Assembly: GCF_000971115.1 (NCBI RefSeq)
Contig: NZ_BBLV01000001.1
Location: forward strand, 186,001-250,000
Source of the DNA: Demequina gelatinilytica
GTDB taxonomy: Bacteria; Actinomycetota; Actinomycetes; Actinomycetales; Demequinaceae
Direction: 5' to 3'
Length of the DNA stretch: 64,000 bases
A program made the position numbers and the translations under genes. This document shows positions 33,791 to 43,528 of the stretch, piece by piece (the first letter of the stretch is position 1; each line of letters begins with the position of its first letter). Under the pieces are notes generated by a model. It did not search any database. It saw only the letters and a program-made list of their open reading frames with translations, and was not told where the DNA came from.

Positions 33791-33860
33791 CATGCCCGCC
33801 GGCGCATGCGCGCTAGGGTCGGATGAGCCCCCGCCCCGCATCGTCGCGAAGGAGAACACC

Positions 33861-34529
33861 ATGCCCACGCTCGCCATCGTCGGTGCCGGCCCCGGGCTGG
33901 GCGCCGCGGTCGCCCGCAGGTTCGGACGCGAGGGCTACGCGATCGCGCTGATCTCCCGCGCGCAGGCCAAGCTGGACGCGCTCGCCGCGGAGCTCCAGCG
34001 CGAGGGCCTCACCGCGCGCGGGTACGCCGCCGACGTGCGCGACGGCGCCCAGCTCGAGGTGGCGCTGAGGAGCGCCGCCGCCGATCTGGGCCCCGTCACG
34101 GCGCTCCAGTACAGCCCGCTCCCCGCGCGCGCCTACCTGCACCCCGTGCTCGACCTCGAGCCCGAGCTCGCGCTCGACGCGCTGCGGTTCTCGGCGCTCG
34201 GCCTCATCCACGCGGCCCGCGCGGTCCTGCCCGCGATGCGCGCGGCGGGCGACGGCAGCATCGTCCTCATCAACGGCGGCACCTCCGTGCAGGCACGTGC
34301 GGGCTTCTCCGGCACGTCCGTGGCGTTCCCCGCGGAGAGCGCGTACGGCGAGATGCTGCACGAGGCGCTCGCGCCCGAGGGCGTGCGCGTGGTGCAGCTC
34401 GTGATCCCCGGCGCCATCCCCAAGCTCCGCTACACGCTGGAGGAGGTCGCCGACAGGATCTGGGACATCCAGGCGGCGCCCGGCGAGTTCAGGACCATGC
34501 TCATCCCGCTCGACGAGGGCCGCGAGTAG
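33861..34529 (+). CDS. Atypical short-chain dehydrogenase/reductase
   Basis: 222 residues. The cofactor loop is VGAGPGLGAAVARRF (about 6-20) and the strand IVLINGGTSVQA carries the usual SDR serine region. The catalytic YxxxK is not present: the equivalent segment reads SAYGEMLHEAL, with Tyr but no Lys four residues on. It may be non-catalytic or use another residue. AAGGAG lies 7 nt before the ATG. It stands alone between the tRNA and a convergent membrane-protein gene. Confidence 0.78.
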   Translation: MPTLAIVGAGPGLGAAVARRFGREGYAIALISRAQAKLDALAAELQREGLTARGYAADVRDGAQLEVALRSAAADLGPVTALQYSPLPARAYLHPVLDLEPELALDALRFSALGLIHAARAVLPAMRAAGDGSIVLINGGTSVQARAGFSGTSVAFPAESAYGEMLHEALAPEGVRVVQLVIPGAIPKLRYTLEEVADRIWDIQAAPGEFRTMLIPLDEGRE

Positions 34530-34541
34530 CCCCGGCGCACG

Positions 34542-35024
34542 TCAGGCGACGTCGGCGAGGGAGTCGACGGAGCGCAGCACCACGGTGTCCTCCTGAGCGA
34601 CGTCGTCGCGGACGTCGACGGTGCACGCGAGGTGCTGCTCCGAGTCGAGCCACCACACCACGACGACGCGCTCGTCCCCCTCCGCCTCGAGAGCGGACGC
34701 CGCGTCATCGCGCGCCTCCGCCTCCGCCGGCTCCACGTCGGAGTCGTCGATCACGCCTTGCGCGACAAGGAAGCCGCGCAGGTCGCGCCACTCCGAGGCG
34801 CCGTAGACGTCGCCTCCCGCGATGCTCGCGAGGGTCGCGCCGTCCCCGGAGGCGGCGTACGCCGCCTCGCACGCCTCGACGCCCGCCGCCTTGGCCGCGC
34901 TCATCCCTGAGCGCAGGCCCGCGGCGACGAAGGCGCCGGCCACCACCAGGACGGCCACGCAGAGCGCGACCACGAACGGGATCCAGGTACGCGGCGTGGG
35001 CTCGGCGTCGGGGGTCTCGGACAT
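34542..35024 (-). CDS. Membrane-anchored hypothetical protein
   Basis: 160 residues. A short cytoplasmic N-terminus is followed by one transmembrane helix (WIPFVVALCVAVLVVAGAFV, 14-33). An extracytoplasmic domain with two cysteines, rich in Asp, Glu and Ala, and ending in a predicted beta-rich part (RVVVVWWLDSEQHLACTVDV), makes up the rest. No family recognised. The ATG lies 7 nt behind TAGGCT. It is 11 nt downstream of ald on the same strand. Confidence 0.65.
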   Translation of the reverse strand: MSETPDAEPTPRTWIPFVVALCVAVLVVAGAFVAAGLRSGMSAAKAAGVEACEAAYAASGDGATLASIAGGDVYGASEWRDLRGFLVAQGVIDDSDVEPAEAEARDDAASALEAEGDERVVVVWWLDSEQHLACTVDVRDDVAQEDTVVLRSVDSLADVA

Positions 35025-35031
35025 GGGCCCC

Positions 35032-35037
35032 AGCCTA
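35032..35037 (-). promoter_or_regulatory. -10 box TAGGCT for leaderless gene at 35024
   Basis: Ends 7 nt before the ATG. It overlaps the stop codon of ald, so the gene has its own promoter despite the close spacing. Confidence 0.6.
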
Positions 35038-36123
35038 GGCGGAGCCGGCCCGCTCCCCGAGCGCCGCCGCGACCTCGGGATGGACGATGCGGCCGTCGCG
35101 CACGTTCACACCCCGCCGCAGCGCCGCATCGCCGTCGAGCGCGGCCTCCACCCCGTCCGCGAGCGCCAGCACGTACGGCAGCGTGGCGTTGGTGAGCGCG
35201 CGCGTCGCCGTCACCCCGACGGCGGCGGGCATGTTCGCCACGGAGTAGAGCAGCGAGCCCGCGAGCGGGCGGACGGGGTCGGCGTGGGTGGTGGGCACCG
35301 CCCCCTCGATGCACCCGCCCTGATCCACCGCGATGTCGACCAGCACGCTGCCGCGCGGCATCGTCTCGATCATGGCGCGCGTGAGGACCCGCGGCGCCCG
35401 CCGTCCGGGCACCAGCACCGCGCCGATGACCAGGTCCGCCGACCGCACCTCCTCCGCGACGGCATGAGCGGTCGACGCCACGGTCCTGACCCGCCCCCCG
35501 AAGCGCTCGTCCAGGCGCCGGAGCGCGTTCAGGGAGACGTCGAGCGCGGTCACGTCCGCGCCGAGACCCGCCGCCTGCGCCACCGCGTGCGAGCCCGCGA
35601 CGCCGGCACCGAGCACGACCACGCGCGCGCCCGGGACCCCGGGCGCCCCACCGAGCAGGACGCCGCGCCCTCCCGCAGGGCTCAGCAGGTGGTGGGCACC
35701 CGCGAGGACCGCGAGCCGGCCCGCGATCTCGCTCATCGGCGCGAGCAGCGGCAGCGTGCCGTCCTCGAGCTGCACCGTGTCGTAGGACAGCGCCGTGGTG
35801 CCGGCCGTGCGCAGCGCGTCGGCGAGCGCCGGGCCCGCCGCGAGGTGCAGGAAGGTGAACAGCACGTTGTCCCGGAGGAGCGCATGCTCCTCGGGCTGGG
35901 GCTCCTTGACCTTGAGGACCAGGTCGCACGCCCACGCCTCGCCCGCGGTGCCCACCTGTGCGCCCGCGGCGACCATCGCATCGTCCGCGATGCCCGCGCG
36001 CCGCCCGGCACCCGACTCGACGACCACGCGGTGCCCGCGTGCCACGAGCTCGTGCACACCGGCCGGGGCGAGCGCGACACGGGTCTCGCCGCTCTTGGTC
36101 TCGGCCGGAACTCCGATGATCAC
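35035..36123 (-). CDS. ald: Alanine dehydrogenase
   Basis: NAD-dependent interconversion of L-alanine and pyruvate plus ammonia. 362 residues, close to the family norm of about 370. It begins VIIGVPAETKSGETRVAL, with the substrate residues of KVKEPQPEE (about 72-80), VLLGGAPGVPGARVVVLGAGVAGSHA as the NAD-binding region (two stretches near 153-180), and DQGGCIEGAVPTTHADP as the conserved C-terminal block. The GTG at 36123 has AGGAGG 5 nt upstream. Confidence 0.94.
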   Translation of the reverse strand: MIIGVPAETKSGETRVALAPAGVHELVARGHRVVVESGAGRRAGIADDAMVAAGAQVGTAGEAWACDLVLKVKEPQPEEHALLRDNVLFTFLHLAAGPALADALRTAGTTALSYDTVQLEDGTLPLLAPMSEIAGRLAVLAGAHHLLSPAGGRGVLLGGAPGVPGARVVVLGAGVAGSHAVAQAAGLGADVTALDVSLNALRRLDERFGGRVRTVASTAHAVAEEVRSADLVIGAVLVPGRRAPRVLTRAMIETMPRGSVLVDIAVDQGGCIEGAVPTTHADPVRPLAGSLLYSVANMPAAVGVTATRALTNATLPYVLALADGVEAALDGDAALRRGVNVRDGRIVHPEVAAALGERAGSA

Positions 36124-36193
36124 GGGCGCCTCCTGGCGACGCGGGCCCCCTTGCCCTCGACTCCAGTCCTACACCCGGCGACGGGCTGCGGCG

Positions 36194-36988
36194 TCAGTAC
36201 TGACCGTCGGTCAGGTACTCCCAGTGCCACGGCTCGTACTTGGTCGACTTCGCCCAGTCGGGGTTCGAGAAGCCGTACGTCGAGGCGTTGCGCGCGAACC
36301 ACGAGTAGTAGACGCCGCTCGCGTGGGAGCGGCACAGGTCGACCGCGAGGCCGAGGCCGTGCATCGAGGTGCCCGGCGTGGCCGCGAGGTAGCCGCGCGA
36401 CGCCTTGGTCGCGTACTGGCTGTAGATGTCGCGGTACGTGTCCGCGATGCAGATGTCGGTGCCGAACTCCGTCTTGAACTGCTCGTTGAGCGCGGCGAAG
36501 GCGAGGGCCGCGTCGGGCCGCAGCGCCTCACCCGCGACCCACAGCTGGCACAGCTGGTCGCTCGAGAGCCGGCCGTTCGCCATGTTCGGGTCGAAGGTCG
36601 GGTCGCAGTCCGGCAGCAGGCTCGAGGCGACGGGCACGTCCGCCGACGTGAGGATCGCGGTCGAGCCGTCGTCGATCGACGGCAGCGGAAGGTCCGAGGA
36701 CTCGAACTGCGGGGCCGCGCCCAGGATCGCGGTCGCCGTGGTGGGAGCCTCGCCGATGACCACGCCGGGCAGCTGCTCGGCCGCGTTCGCGTACGGCGCG
36801 ATGGTGCCCATGATCGGGTAGACCACCATCGCCGCGAGGAAGCCCACGAGCACGCCGGTCCGCGTGGCGACCCGGCGCCGTCGCATCGACGTCCTGACCT
36901 GGATCTCCTGGGTGTGCTCGATCCGCCGGTCCCGGCGCGAACGGTGGGTCGACCGCGGTGCGTGCAACGCGCCGCGCATGCTCACCAT
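36194..36988 (-). CDS. D-alanyl-D-alanine carboxypeptidase, VanY/M15 type
   Basis: 264 residues, secreted or membrane-anchored. A basic N-terminus precedes one hydrophobic segment (VLVGFLAAMVVYPIMGTIAPY). A linker follows, then the M15B domain with zinc motifs SMHGLGLAVDLC (HxxxxxxxD) and PWHWEY, which carries the last His ligand. It should trim D-Ala from peptidoglycan stems. Starts at ATG 36988 or GTG 36985 both lie after GGAGG; an ATG at 36979 is possible. A possible MtrA box lies about 80 nt upstream. Confidence 0.87.
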   Translation of the reverse strand: MVSMRGALHAPRSTHRSRRDRRIEHTQEIQVRTSMRRRRVATRTGVLVGFLAAMVVYPIMGTIAPYANAAEQLPGVVIGEAPTTATAILGAAPQFESSDLPLPSIDDGSTAILTSADVPVASSLLPDCDPTFDPNMANGRLSSDQLCQLWVAGEALRPDAALAFAALNEQFKTEFGTDICIADTYRDIYSQYATKASRGYLAATPGTSMHGLGLAVDLCRSHASGVYYSWFARNASTYGFSNPDWAKSTKYEPWHWEYLTDGQY

Positions 36989-37063
36989 GGCCTCCAGGGG
37001 GGGTCGGAACCGGATACGACGGCACCCCGGGAGAGCGTTCTCAGCCGGGGGGCCGCTCCAATT

Positions 37064-37079
37064 ATTACCAAACGGTAAC
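37064..37079. promoter_or_regulatory. Candidate MtrA-like direct repeat upstream of the M15 gene
   Basis: ATTAC-CAAACG-GTAAC: two near-identical pentamers with an 11-bp period, in an AT-rich spot about 80 nt before the M15 start. It resembles the published MtrA direct-repeat consensus found before cell-wall hydrolase genes. mtrB is present at the right end of this window. Confidence 0.4.
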
Positions 37080-37168
37080 GGCGAGGCCAACCCCCTCCCG
37101 TGCGGCGTGCATCACACTGTTACGGGGAGCGGTGACATGCCTGGCAGATCGGCGAGCGCATAACGCCG

Positions 37169-38209
37169 TCATGCGCGACGTTCGCGGCGGGCCAAAGAAT
37201 CGCGCACCTCGCCGACCAGCTCCTCGAGGATGTCCTCGAGGAACACCATGCCCACGGTGTCGCCCTCGCGGACCACCGCGGCGACGTGCGCTCCCGAGCG
37301 CCGCATGAGCGCGAGCGCCGACTCGACCTCGGCGTCGTAGGCGATCGGAGGCAGGTCCCGGACGCGCCAGGCCTGGATGGGCTCCTCGCGCTCCCCCGGG
37401 CGTGCGTAGAGGCCGTCCTTGACGTGGAGGTAGCCCACGAACCGTCCGTGATCGGCCACCGGGAACCGGGAGAACCCGGTCTCCGTCGCGACGCGCTCGA
37501 GCTCGTCCACCGTGACCCCCAGCTCGAGCGAGGTGACGGTCGCGGCCTGCACCATGACCTCGCCCACGGAGCGCTCCGAGAACTCGATCGCGGTCGTCAG
37601 CAGCCCCGAGGGATCCGAGATGGTCCCCTCCGCCGACGACAGCTCGACGATGCTCTGCACCTCGTCCGCCGTGAACGCGCTGGTGACCTCGTCCTTGGGC
37701 TCGAAGCCCAGCAGGCGCACGATGCCGTTCGCCACCCAGTTGAGCGCACCGATGATCGGGCGCGCGACCTTCGCCACGGCGACGAGCGGCGGGCCGAACA
37801 CCATCGCGGCGCGGTCGGGGCTCGAGACGGCGGCGTTCTTGGGCACCATCTCGCCCACCACCACGTGCAGGCCCACGATCACCACGAGCGCGATGACCAC
37901 GGCCACCACGTGCGCGCTGTCCTCGGGCAGACCCATCGCGTGGATGACAGGCTCGAGCGCATGCGCGAGCGCCGGCTCGGCGACCACACCGAGGGCGACC
38001 GAGCACACGGTGATGCCCAGCTGCGCGGTCGCGAGCATGAGCGACACGTTCTCCATCGCCCACAGCACGGTGCGCGCGGCACGCGAGCCCTCCGCGGCGC
38101 GCGGCTCGATCGAGCTGCGCCGCGCGGAGATGATCGCGAACTCGGCGCCCACGAAGAACGCGTTGGCGAGCAGCAGTGCCGCGATCGCGAACGCCATGCC
38201 CGGGTTCAT
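37169..38209 (-). CDS. CorC/HlyC-type CBS-domain membrane transporter (second of pair)
   Basis: 346 residues. An N-terminal CNNM/DUF21 membrane domain (about 1-190, with four helices and VVGEMVPKNAAV) is followed by a CBS pair (about 200-330: EVMVQAATVTSLEL, FSRFPVADHGRFVGYLHVKDGL, VGMVFLEDILEELVGEV). Family members move Mg2+/Co2+. It is shorter than its partner and ends soon after the CBS pair, without the C-terminal transporter-associated domain. Its ATG overlaps the partner's stop (ATGA). Confidence 0.88.
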   Translation of the reverse strand: MNPGMAFAIAALLLANAFFVGAEFAIISARRSSIEPRAAEGSRAARTVLWAMENVSLMLATAQLGITVCSVALGVVAEPALAHALEPVIHAMGLPEDSAHVVAVVIALVVIVGLHVVVGEMVPKNAAVSSPDRAAMVFGPPLVAVAKVARPIIGALNWVANGIVRLLGFEPKDEVTSAFTADEVQSIVELSSAEGTISDPSGLLTTAIEFSERSVGEVMVQAATVTSLELGVTVDELERVATETGFSRFPVADHGRFVGYLHVKDGLYARPGEREEPIQAWRVRDLPPIAYDAEVESALALMRRSGAHVAAVVREGDTVGMVFLEDILEELVGEVRDSLARRERRA

Positions 38210-39498
38210 GCCTGGTCCTCCGTGGTCGGGGTGAGCCGCACCCGGTCGATGCGCCGCCCGTCCATCCTCTCGACGCGCGCCTGCACGCCGGGCGCGTCGA
38301 CCACGTCGCCGGCCTCCGCGACGCGGCCGAGCCGCGCCATCACGAACCCGCCGAGCGTCTCGTACGCCGGGGACTCGGGGATCTCGAGCCCCGTGTGCTC
38401 CTCGACCTCGTCGGGGCGCAGGTCGCCGGGCACGATCCACGCGCCGCCCGGGGCACGATGGATCGCGGCGCGGCGCCGGTCGTGCTCGTCCGCGACGTCG
38501 CCCACGAGCTCCTCGACCACGTCCTCGAGCGTCACGAAGCCGGCGGTGCCGCCGTACTCGTCCACCACGATCGCGCACTGGTAGCCCAGGCCCCGCAGCT
38601 CGACCAGCAGGGGTCCCATCTCGAGGGTCTCGGGGATGCGCGGGGCGTCGGCCATGAGGGCGCCCACCGGCACCTCGGCGCGTCGATGCGCGGGCACCGC
38701 GATCGCGGCGCGCAGGTGGACGATCCCGAGCACGTCGTCGGGCCCCTCCCCGACGATGGGGAAGCGCGAGTGGCCGGTGGCGCGGGACGATGCGATGACG
38801 TCCGCCGCGGTCGCCTCCCGCCCGAGCGTGTGCAGACGTGTGCGGTCGGTCATGACGTCGATCGCCGCGAGGTCGTCGAGCTCGATCGAGTTCTTGAGCA
38901 GCAGCGCCGTGCCCGGCGCGAGCGTGCCCGCCTCCGCGCTGCGGCTCACGAGCGCCGCGAGCTCCTGGCGCGAGCGGCCGCCCGCGAGCTCCTCCTTGGG
39001 CTCGATCCCCATGAGGCGCAGGATCGCGTTGGCCGCGGCGTTGAGGGTCGCGATGACGGGACGCAGCGCGGCGGTGAAGGCCATGTTGAGCGGCGCCGCG
39101 ACGCGCGCGGTGCGCATGGCGTCCGCGAGCGCCACGTTCTTGGGCACCAGCTCCCCGACGATCATGGAGAACGCGTTGACGAGCACGAGCGACAACGTGC
39201 CGGCGAGCCCGGCGACCGCGGCGCGCGACAGCGCGCTGCTCGACAGCGGCACGGACAGCAGGTTCACCAGGGCGGGCTGCGCGGTGTAGCCCAGCAGGAT
39301 CGTGGTGAGCGTGATGCCCACCTGCGCGCCCGAGAGCTGGGTGGAGAGGTGGCGGAGCGCGGAGCGGATACGTCGGCTCCGCGGGCCGTCGTCGATGTGC
39401 GAGGGATCGAGCGCGACGAGGGAGAACTCCGCGGCGACGAACACCGCCGTGCCGAGCGTGAGGATCACCCCGGCTCCCACGAGGATCCAGTCGGTCAT
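38206..39498 (-). CDS. CorC/HlyC-type CBS-domain membrane transporter (first of pair)
   Basis: 430 residues: DUF21 membrane domain (about 1-190, with IVGELVPKNVAL), a CBS pair (about 205-335, with HSRFPIVGEGPDDVLGIVHL and GGTAGFVTLEDVVEELVGDV), and a C-terminal CorC_HlyC domain (about 345-420, GAWIVPGDLRPDEVEE). The two tandem paralogs may form a heterodimeric divalent-cation transporter. No clear Shine-Dalgarno precedes ATG 39498; a TATCCT box lies about 40 nt upstream. Confidence 0.9.
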   Translation of the reverse strand: MTDWILVGAGVILTLGTAVFVAAEFSLVALDPSHIDDGPRSRRIRSALRHLSTQLSGAQVGITLTTILLGYTAQPALVNLLSVPLSSSALSRAAVAGLAGTLSLVLVNAFSMIVGELVPKNVALADAMRTARVAAPLNMAFTAALRPVIATLNAAANAILRLMGIEPKEELAGGRSRQELAALVSRSAEAGTLAPGTALLLKNSIELDDLAAIDVMTDRTRLHTLGREATAADVIASSRATGHSRFPIVGEGPDDVLGIVHLRAAIAVPAHRRAEVPVGALMADAPRIPETLEMGPLLVELRGLGYQCAIVVDEYGGTAGFVTLEDVVEELVGDVADEHDRRRAAIHRAPGGAWIVPGDLRPDEVEEHTGLEIPESPAYETLGGFVMARLGRVAEAGDVVDAPGVQARVERMDGRRIDRVRLTPTTEDQA

Positions 39499-39664
39499 AA
39501 GGGGCTGCAACTGTCGGGGTCCATGGTGTCGCAAGGATACAGGCGGCCGCCGCGCGCGGCGAGAGTCTGCTCTCCCTCTGCGAAGCGTCAGGAGCGACTG
39601 ACGGAGGGGCAAAAGTTTGGCCAAATGACGGCCGGGTGGTTCCAGGCGCCCCGGATTTCCGACG

Positions 39665-42600
39665 ATGATAGGAGCACCTATCACCATCGACGCTGATGCG
39701 CCAAGAAAGCGAGCGGCCACCACCGTGTCCCCAGACACCTCTGCGCCCGATACCGACCGTGTCTCCGTCGCCCGCGCTGCAGGTGCCCCGTCCGTGGCGT
39801 CGCTCATCCTGGGCGATGCCAACGGGGCCGATGCACCGCAGGCCGACGCCGCCGCGCCCCAGGAGACCCCTGGCACCGGGCAGTCCCCCACCCCCCGTAC
39901 CTCCTCGCGCCCCGCAGCGGCGGTCCCGCCGCCGCCCCCGCCGCCTGCCGCGCAGCGCGCCGACGTCCCCAGCGCGCAGGCGTCCGCGCCCGCACCGGCG
40001 CCCGCCGCGACCCCGCCGACCGACGCATCGTCCCCGGCGGCTCCCGAGGCGCCCGCGGTGGCCGATGCCGCCCCGCACACGCAGCCGATCGCGACCGCTC
40101 AGGCGCCGACCGCGGCGTACCTGCAGCGGCCCGAGCACTCCCCCCTCGCGGCGAAGGACGTCCAGCAGGGTGTGACCCGCCTCCGTGGACCCGCCGCCAA
40201 GGTGGTCGAGAACATGGAGGCGAGCCTCGCGGTGCCCACCGCGACCTCGGTCCGCAGCATCCCGGCCAAGCTCCTCATCGATAACCGCGTGGTGGTCAAC
40301 AACCACCTCGCCCGCACGCGCGGCGGCAAGGTGAGCTTCACGCACCTGATCGGCTTCGCGATCGTCGAGGCCATCGCGGAGTTCCCCGCGATGAACGCCG
40401 CGTACACGGAGGAGGACGGCAGGCCCGCGCTGCGGACGCCCGCCGGCGTCAACCTGGGCCTCGCGATCGACCTCGCGCGGCCCGACGGCTCGCGCCAGCT
40501 GCTCGTGCCCTCGATCAAGGGCGCGGACCGCATGGACTTCGCGGAGTTCTGGGCGGCCTACGAGGACGTGGTCCGGCGCGCGCGCAACGGTGCGCTGCAG
40601 GCCGCCGACTTCCAGGGCACCACCATCACGCTCACCAACCCGGGCACGCTCGGCACGGTCCACTCGGTGCCGCGCCTCATGAAAGGCCAGGGCGCGATCA
40701 TCGGCGTCGGCTCGATGGACTACCCCGCGGAGCTGCAGGGCGCGTCCGACGAGACCGTCGCGCGCCTGGGCGTGTCCAAGGTGATGACCCTCACCTCGAC
40801 GTACGACCACCGTGTCATCCAGGGCGCGCAGTCGGGCGAGTTCCTGGGTCTGGTCCACCGCAAGCTGCTGGGCCTCGACGGGTTCTACGACCGCGTGTTC
40901 TCCGCGATCCGGGTGCCCTACGAGCCGGTCCGCTGGCTCCAGGACGCGGCGACCGACCCGGCGACGGAGGCGGCGAAGCCCGCGCGCATCGCCGAGCTCA
41001 TCCACGCGTACCGCTCGCGCGGCCACCTCATGGCGGACGTCGACCCGCTCAGCTCGCGTCCGCGCAAGCACCCGGACCTCGACGTGCAGACCCACGGCCT
41101 CACGCTGTGGGACCTCGACCGCACCTACCAGACCGCGGGCTTCGCGGGTCAGGACTCGTGGACCGTGCGCGACGTGCTCGGCCGCCTGCGCGACGCGTAC
41201 TGCCGCAGCGTGGGCCTCGAGTACATGCACATCGCCGACCGCGAGCAGCGCGCGTTCTTCCAGGAGCGGCTCGAGCACGGCTACACCAAGCCCACGCGCG
41301 AGGAGCACCTGCGCATCCTCCACCGCCTCAACGCGGCGGAGGCGTTCGAGGCCTTCCTGCAGACCAAGTACGTGGGCCAGAAGCGCTTCTCGCTCGAGGG
41401 CGGCGAGTCGCTCATCCCGCTGCTCGACTCCGTCATGAGCGCGGCCGCCGAGGCCGGGGTGCACGAGGTCTGCATCGGCATGGCCCACCGCGGCCGCCTC
41501 AACGTGCTCGCGAACCTCGCGGGCAAGCGGTACGGCCAGATCTTCTCCGAGTTCGAGGGCACCGCGGTGCCGGGGCTCGTGCAGGGATCGGGCGACGTGA
41601 AGTACCACCTGGGCACCGAGGGCACGTTCACGGCCGAGTCCGGGGCGACCACGCGGGTGTACCTCGCGGCCAACCCCTCGCACCTCGAGGCGGTCGACCC
41701 GGTCCTCGAGGGGATCGTGCGCGCCAAGCTCGACGCGCTGGGCGCGGACCCCGCCACCGACGGCTACCCCGTCCTGCCCGTGCTCGTGCACGGCGACGCG
41801 GCCTTCGCCGGCCAGGGCGTGATCCCCGAGACCCTCAACATGGCGCAGCTCAAGGGCTACAGGACCGGCGGCACGGTCCACGTGGTCATCAACAACCAGG
41901 TGGGCTTCACCACCGGTCCGGAGAGCTCGCGGTCGACGCGCTACTGCACCGACATCGCCAAGGGCTACCAGATCCCGATCTTCCACGTGAACGGCGACGA
42001 CCCGGAGGCGTGCGTGCGCGCCGCGCGGCTCGCGTTCGAGTACCGCGAGCGGTTCGGACGCGACGTCATCGTGGACATGGTCTGCTACCGCCGCCGCGGT
42101 CACAACGAGGGCGACGACCCGTCGATGACACAGCCGCGCATGTACGACCTCATCGAGGCCAAGCGCTCGGTGCGCCACCTCTACACCGAGTCGCTCATCC
42201 GCCGCGGGGACATCACCACCGAGGAGGCGGAGGCGGTCTCGAAGGACTACCTCGCACAGCTCGAGCGCGTGTTCATCGAGACGCGCGAGGGCTACAAGCC
42301 CTCGGACGGCGCGGAGGCGATCTCGGGGCTCGAGCTGCCCGCGTCGCAGTCGTCGGACGCCGGCATCATGGTCGGCTGGAAGACCGCCGTGAGCGCGAGC
42401 CAGATCGAGCGCATCGGCCGGGCGCACGTGCGCCCGCCGGAGGGCTTCGCGGTGCATCCCAAGCTCGAGAAGCTCCTCGAGAAGCGCGAGGTCATGAGCC
42501 GCGAGGGCGGCATCGACTGGGGCTACGGCGAGATCCTCGCGTTCGGCACCCTGCTCCAGGAGGGTGTGCCGGTACGCATGTCCGGCCAGGACAGCCGCCG

Positions 42601-43528
42601 CGGCACGTTCGTCCAGCGCCATGCGATCTACCACGACCGCAACACCGGCGCCGAGTGGACGCCCCTGCTCTACCTCGCGTCCGACCAGGCACGCCTGCAC
42701 CTGTTCGACTCGCCGCTGTCGGAGTACAGCGTCCTGGGCTTCGAGTACGGCTACTCGGTCGAGCGGCCCGACTCGCTGGTGCTGTGGGAGGCGCAGTTCG
42801 GCGACTTCGTCAACGGCGCGCAGACCATCATCGACGAGTTCATCTCCTCCGCCGAGCAGAAGTGGGGCCAGTCCTCCTCCGTGGTGCTGCTGCTCCCCCA
42901 CGGCTTCGAGGGCCAGGGCCCGGACCACTCGTCGGCCCGCGTCGAGCGCTTCCTCCAGCTGTGCGCGGAGGAGAACATGATCGCCGCGATGCCGTCGACG
43001 CCCGCGAGCTACTTCCACCTGCTGCGCCGCCAGGCGTACGACCGGCCCCGCAAGCCGCTCGTGGTGTTCACCCCCAAGTCGATGCTCCGTCTGCGCGCGG
43101 CGCAGTCGGCGGTCGAGGACTTCACCACGGGCACGTTCCGCGAGGTCATCGGCGACGACGCCGTGGATCCCGCGAACGTCGACCGGGTGCTGATGTGCGC
43201 CGGCAAGGTCTACTACGACCTCGTGGCGGAGCGGGACCGTTCGGGAGACACCTCCACCGCCATCGTGCGCTTCGAGCAGCTCTACCCGCTGGCGCACGAC
43301 GCGATCCGCGAGGCGCTCGCGCCGTTCGACGGCGCGGAGCTCATGTGGGTCCAGGAGGAGCCGCTCAACCAGGGGGCTTGGTCTCGCATGTCGCTGAGCC
43401 TCCCGCAGATCGTCGGGACTACGCTCGGAGTCGTGTCACGACCTGCCTCCGCATCGCCCGCCTCGGGCCTCGCCTCCCGTCACGCCGCCGAGCAGTCCGA
43501 GCTGGTCACGCGGGCGTTCGAGCGATGA
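39665..43528 (+). CDS. kgd: Multifunctional 2-oxoglutarate decarboxylase/dehydrogenase (E2o-E1o fusion)
   Basis: Actinobacterial TCA-cycle enzyme that acts as ThDP-dependent 2-oxoglutarate decarboxylase and as E1/succinyltransferase of the dehydrogenase complex. 1287 residues: a Pro/Ala-rich linker (about 50-150), an E2-like acyltransferase domain (about 170-400, with [11 protein letters not shown] near 378-388), then the E1o domain ([40 protein letters not shown] at about 710, [11 protein letters not shown]). The N-terminal FGxNxWLVDEM(Y/F) segment of the Corynebacterium and Mycobacterium proteins is absent, and an in-frame stop at 39626 leaves no room for it. The start is uncertain: ATG 39665 falls just before a hairpin, and GTG 39725 is an alternative. 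Confidence 0.93.
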   Translation: MIGAPITIDADAPRKRAATTVSPDTSAPDTDRVSVARAAGAPSVASLILGDANGADAPQADAAAPQETPGTGQSPTPRTSSRPAAAVPPPPPPPAAQRADVPSAQASAPAPAPAATPPTDASSPAAPEAPAVADAAPHTQPIATAQAPTAAYLQRPEHSPLAAKDVQQGVTRLRGPAAKVVENMEASLAVPTATSVRSIPAKLLIDNRVVVNNHLARTRGGKVSFTHLIGFAIVEAIAEFPAMNAAYTEEDGRPALRTPAGVNLGLAIDLARPDGSRQLLVPSIKGADRMDFAEFWAAYEDVVRRARNGALQAADFQGTTITLTNPGTLGTVHSVPRLMKGQGAIIGVGSMDYPAELQGASDETVARLGVSKVMTLTSTYDHRVIQGAQSGEFLGLVHRKLLGLDGFYDRVFSAIRVPYEPVRWLQDAATDPATEAAKPARIAELIHAYRSRGHLMADVDPLSSRPRKHPDLDVQTHGLTLWDLDRTYQTAGFAGQDSWTVRDVLGRLRDAYCRSVGLEYMHIADREQRAFFQERLEHGYTKPTREEHLRILHRLNAAEAFEAFLQTKYVGQKRFSLEGGESLIPLLDSVMSAAAEAGVHEVCIGMAHRGRLNVLANLAGKRYGQIFSEFEGTAVPGLVQGSGDVKYHLGTEGTFTAESGATTRVYLAANPSHLEAVDPVLEGIVRAKLDALGADPATDGYPVLPVLVHGDAAFAGQGVIPETLNMAQLKGYRTGGTVHVVINNQVGFTTGPESSRSTRYCTDIAKGYQIPIFHVNGDDPEACVRAARLAFEYRERFGRDVIVDMVCYRRRGHNEGDDPSMTQPRMYDLIEAKRSVRHLYTESLIRRGDITTEEAEAVSKDYLAQLERVFIETREGYKPSDGAEAISGLELPASQSSDAGIMVGWKTAVSASQIERIGRAHVRPPEGFAVHPKLEKLLEKREVMSREGGIDWGYGEILAFGTLLQEGVPVRMSGQDSRRGTFVQRHAIYHDRNTGAEWTPLLYLASDQARLHLFDSPLSEYSVLGFEYGYSVERPDSLVLWEAQFGDFVNGAQTIIDEFISSAEQKWGQSSSVVLLLPHGFEGQGPDHSSARVERFLQLCAEENMIAAMPSTPASYFHLLRRQAYDRPRKPLVVFTPKSMLRLRAAQSAVEDFTTGTFREVIGDDAVDPANVDRVLMCAGKVYYDLVAERDRSGDTSTAIVRFEQLYPLAHDAIREALAPFDGAELMWVQEEPLNQGAWSRMSLSLPQIVGTTLGVVSRPASASPASGLASRHAAEQSELVTRAFER
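39666..39683. promoter_or_regulatory. Inverted repeat at the kgd start
   Basis: TGATAGG-AGCA-CCTATCA, 7-bp perfect arms, overlapping the ATG at 39665. It could be an operator, or an RNA hairpin that would hide this start, in which case GTG 39725 may be used. Confidence 0.45.

Noticed and set aside
37000-37168. Cyclic-di-AMP (ydaO-type) riboswitch before the M15 gene
   Set aside because: GC-rich stems are present, but I could not match the conserved core with confidence. A covariance-model search would decide.
37169-43297. Very long minus-strand frame (about 2042 codons)
   Set aside because: Only the last part is a real gene (the CBS transporter at 37169-38209). The rest is antisense to kgd and has no recognisable domain; high GC keeps the frame open.
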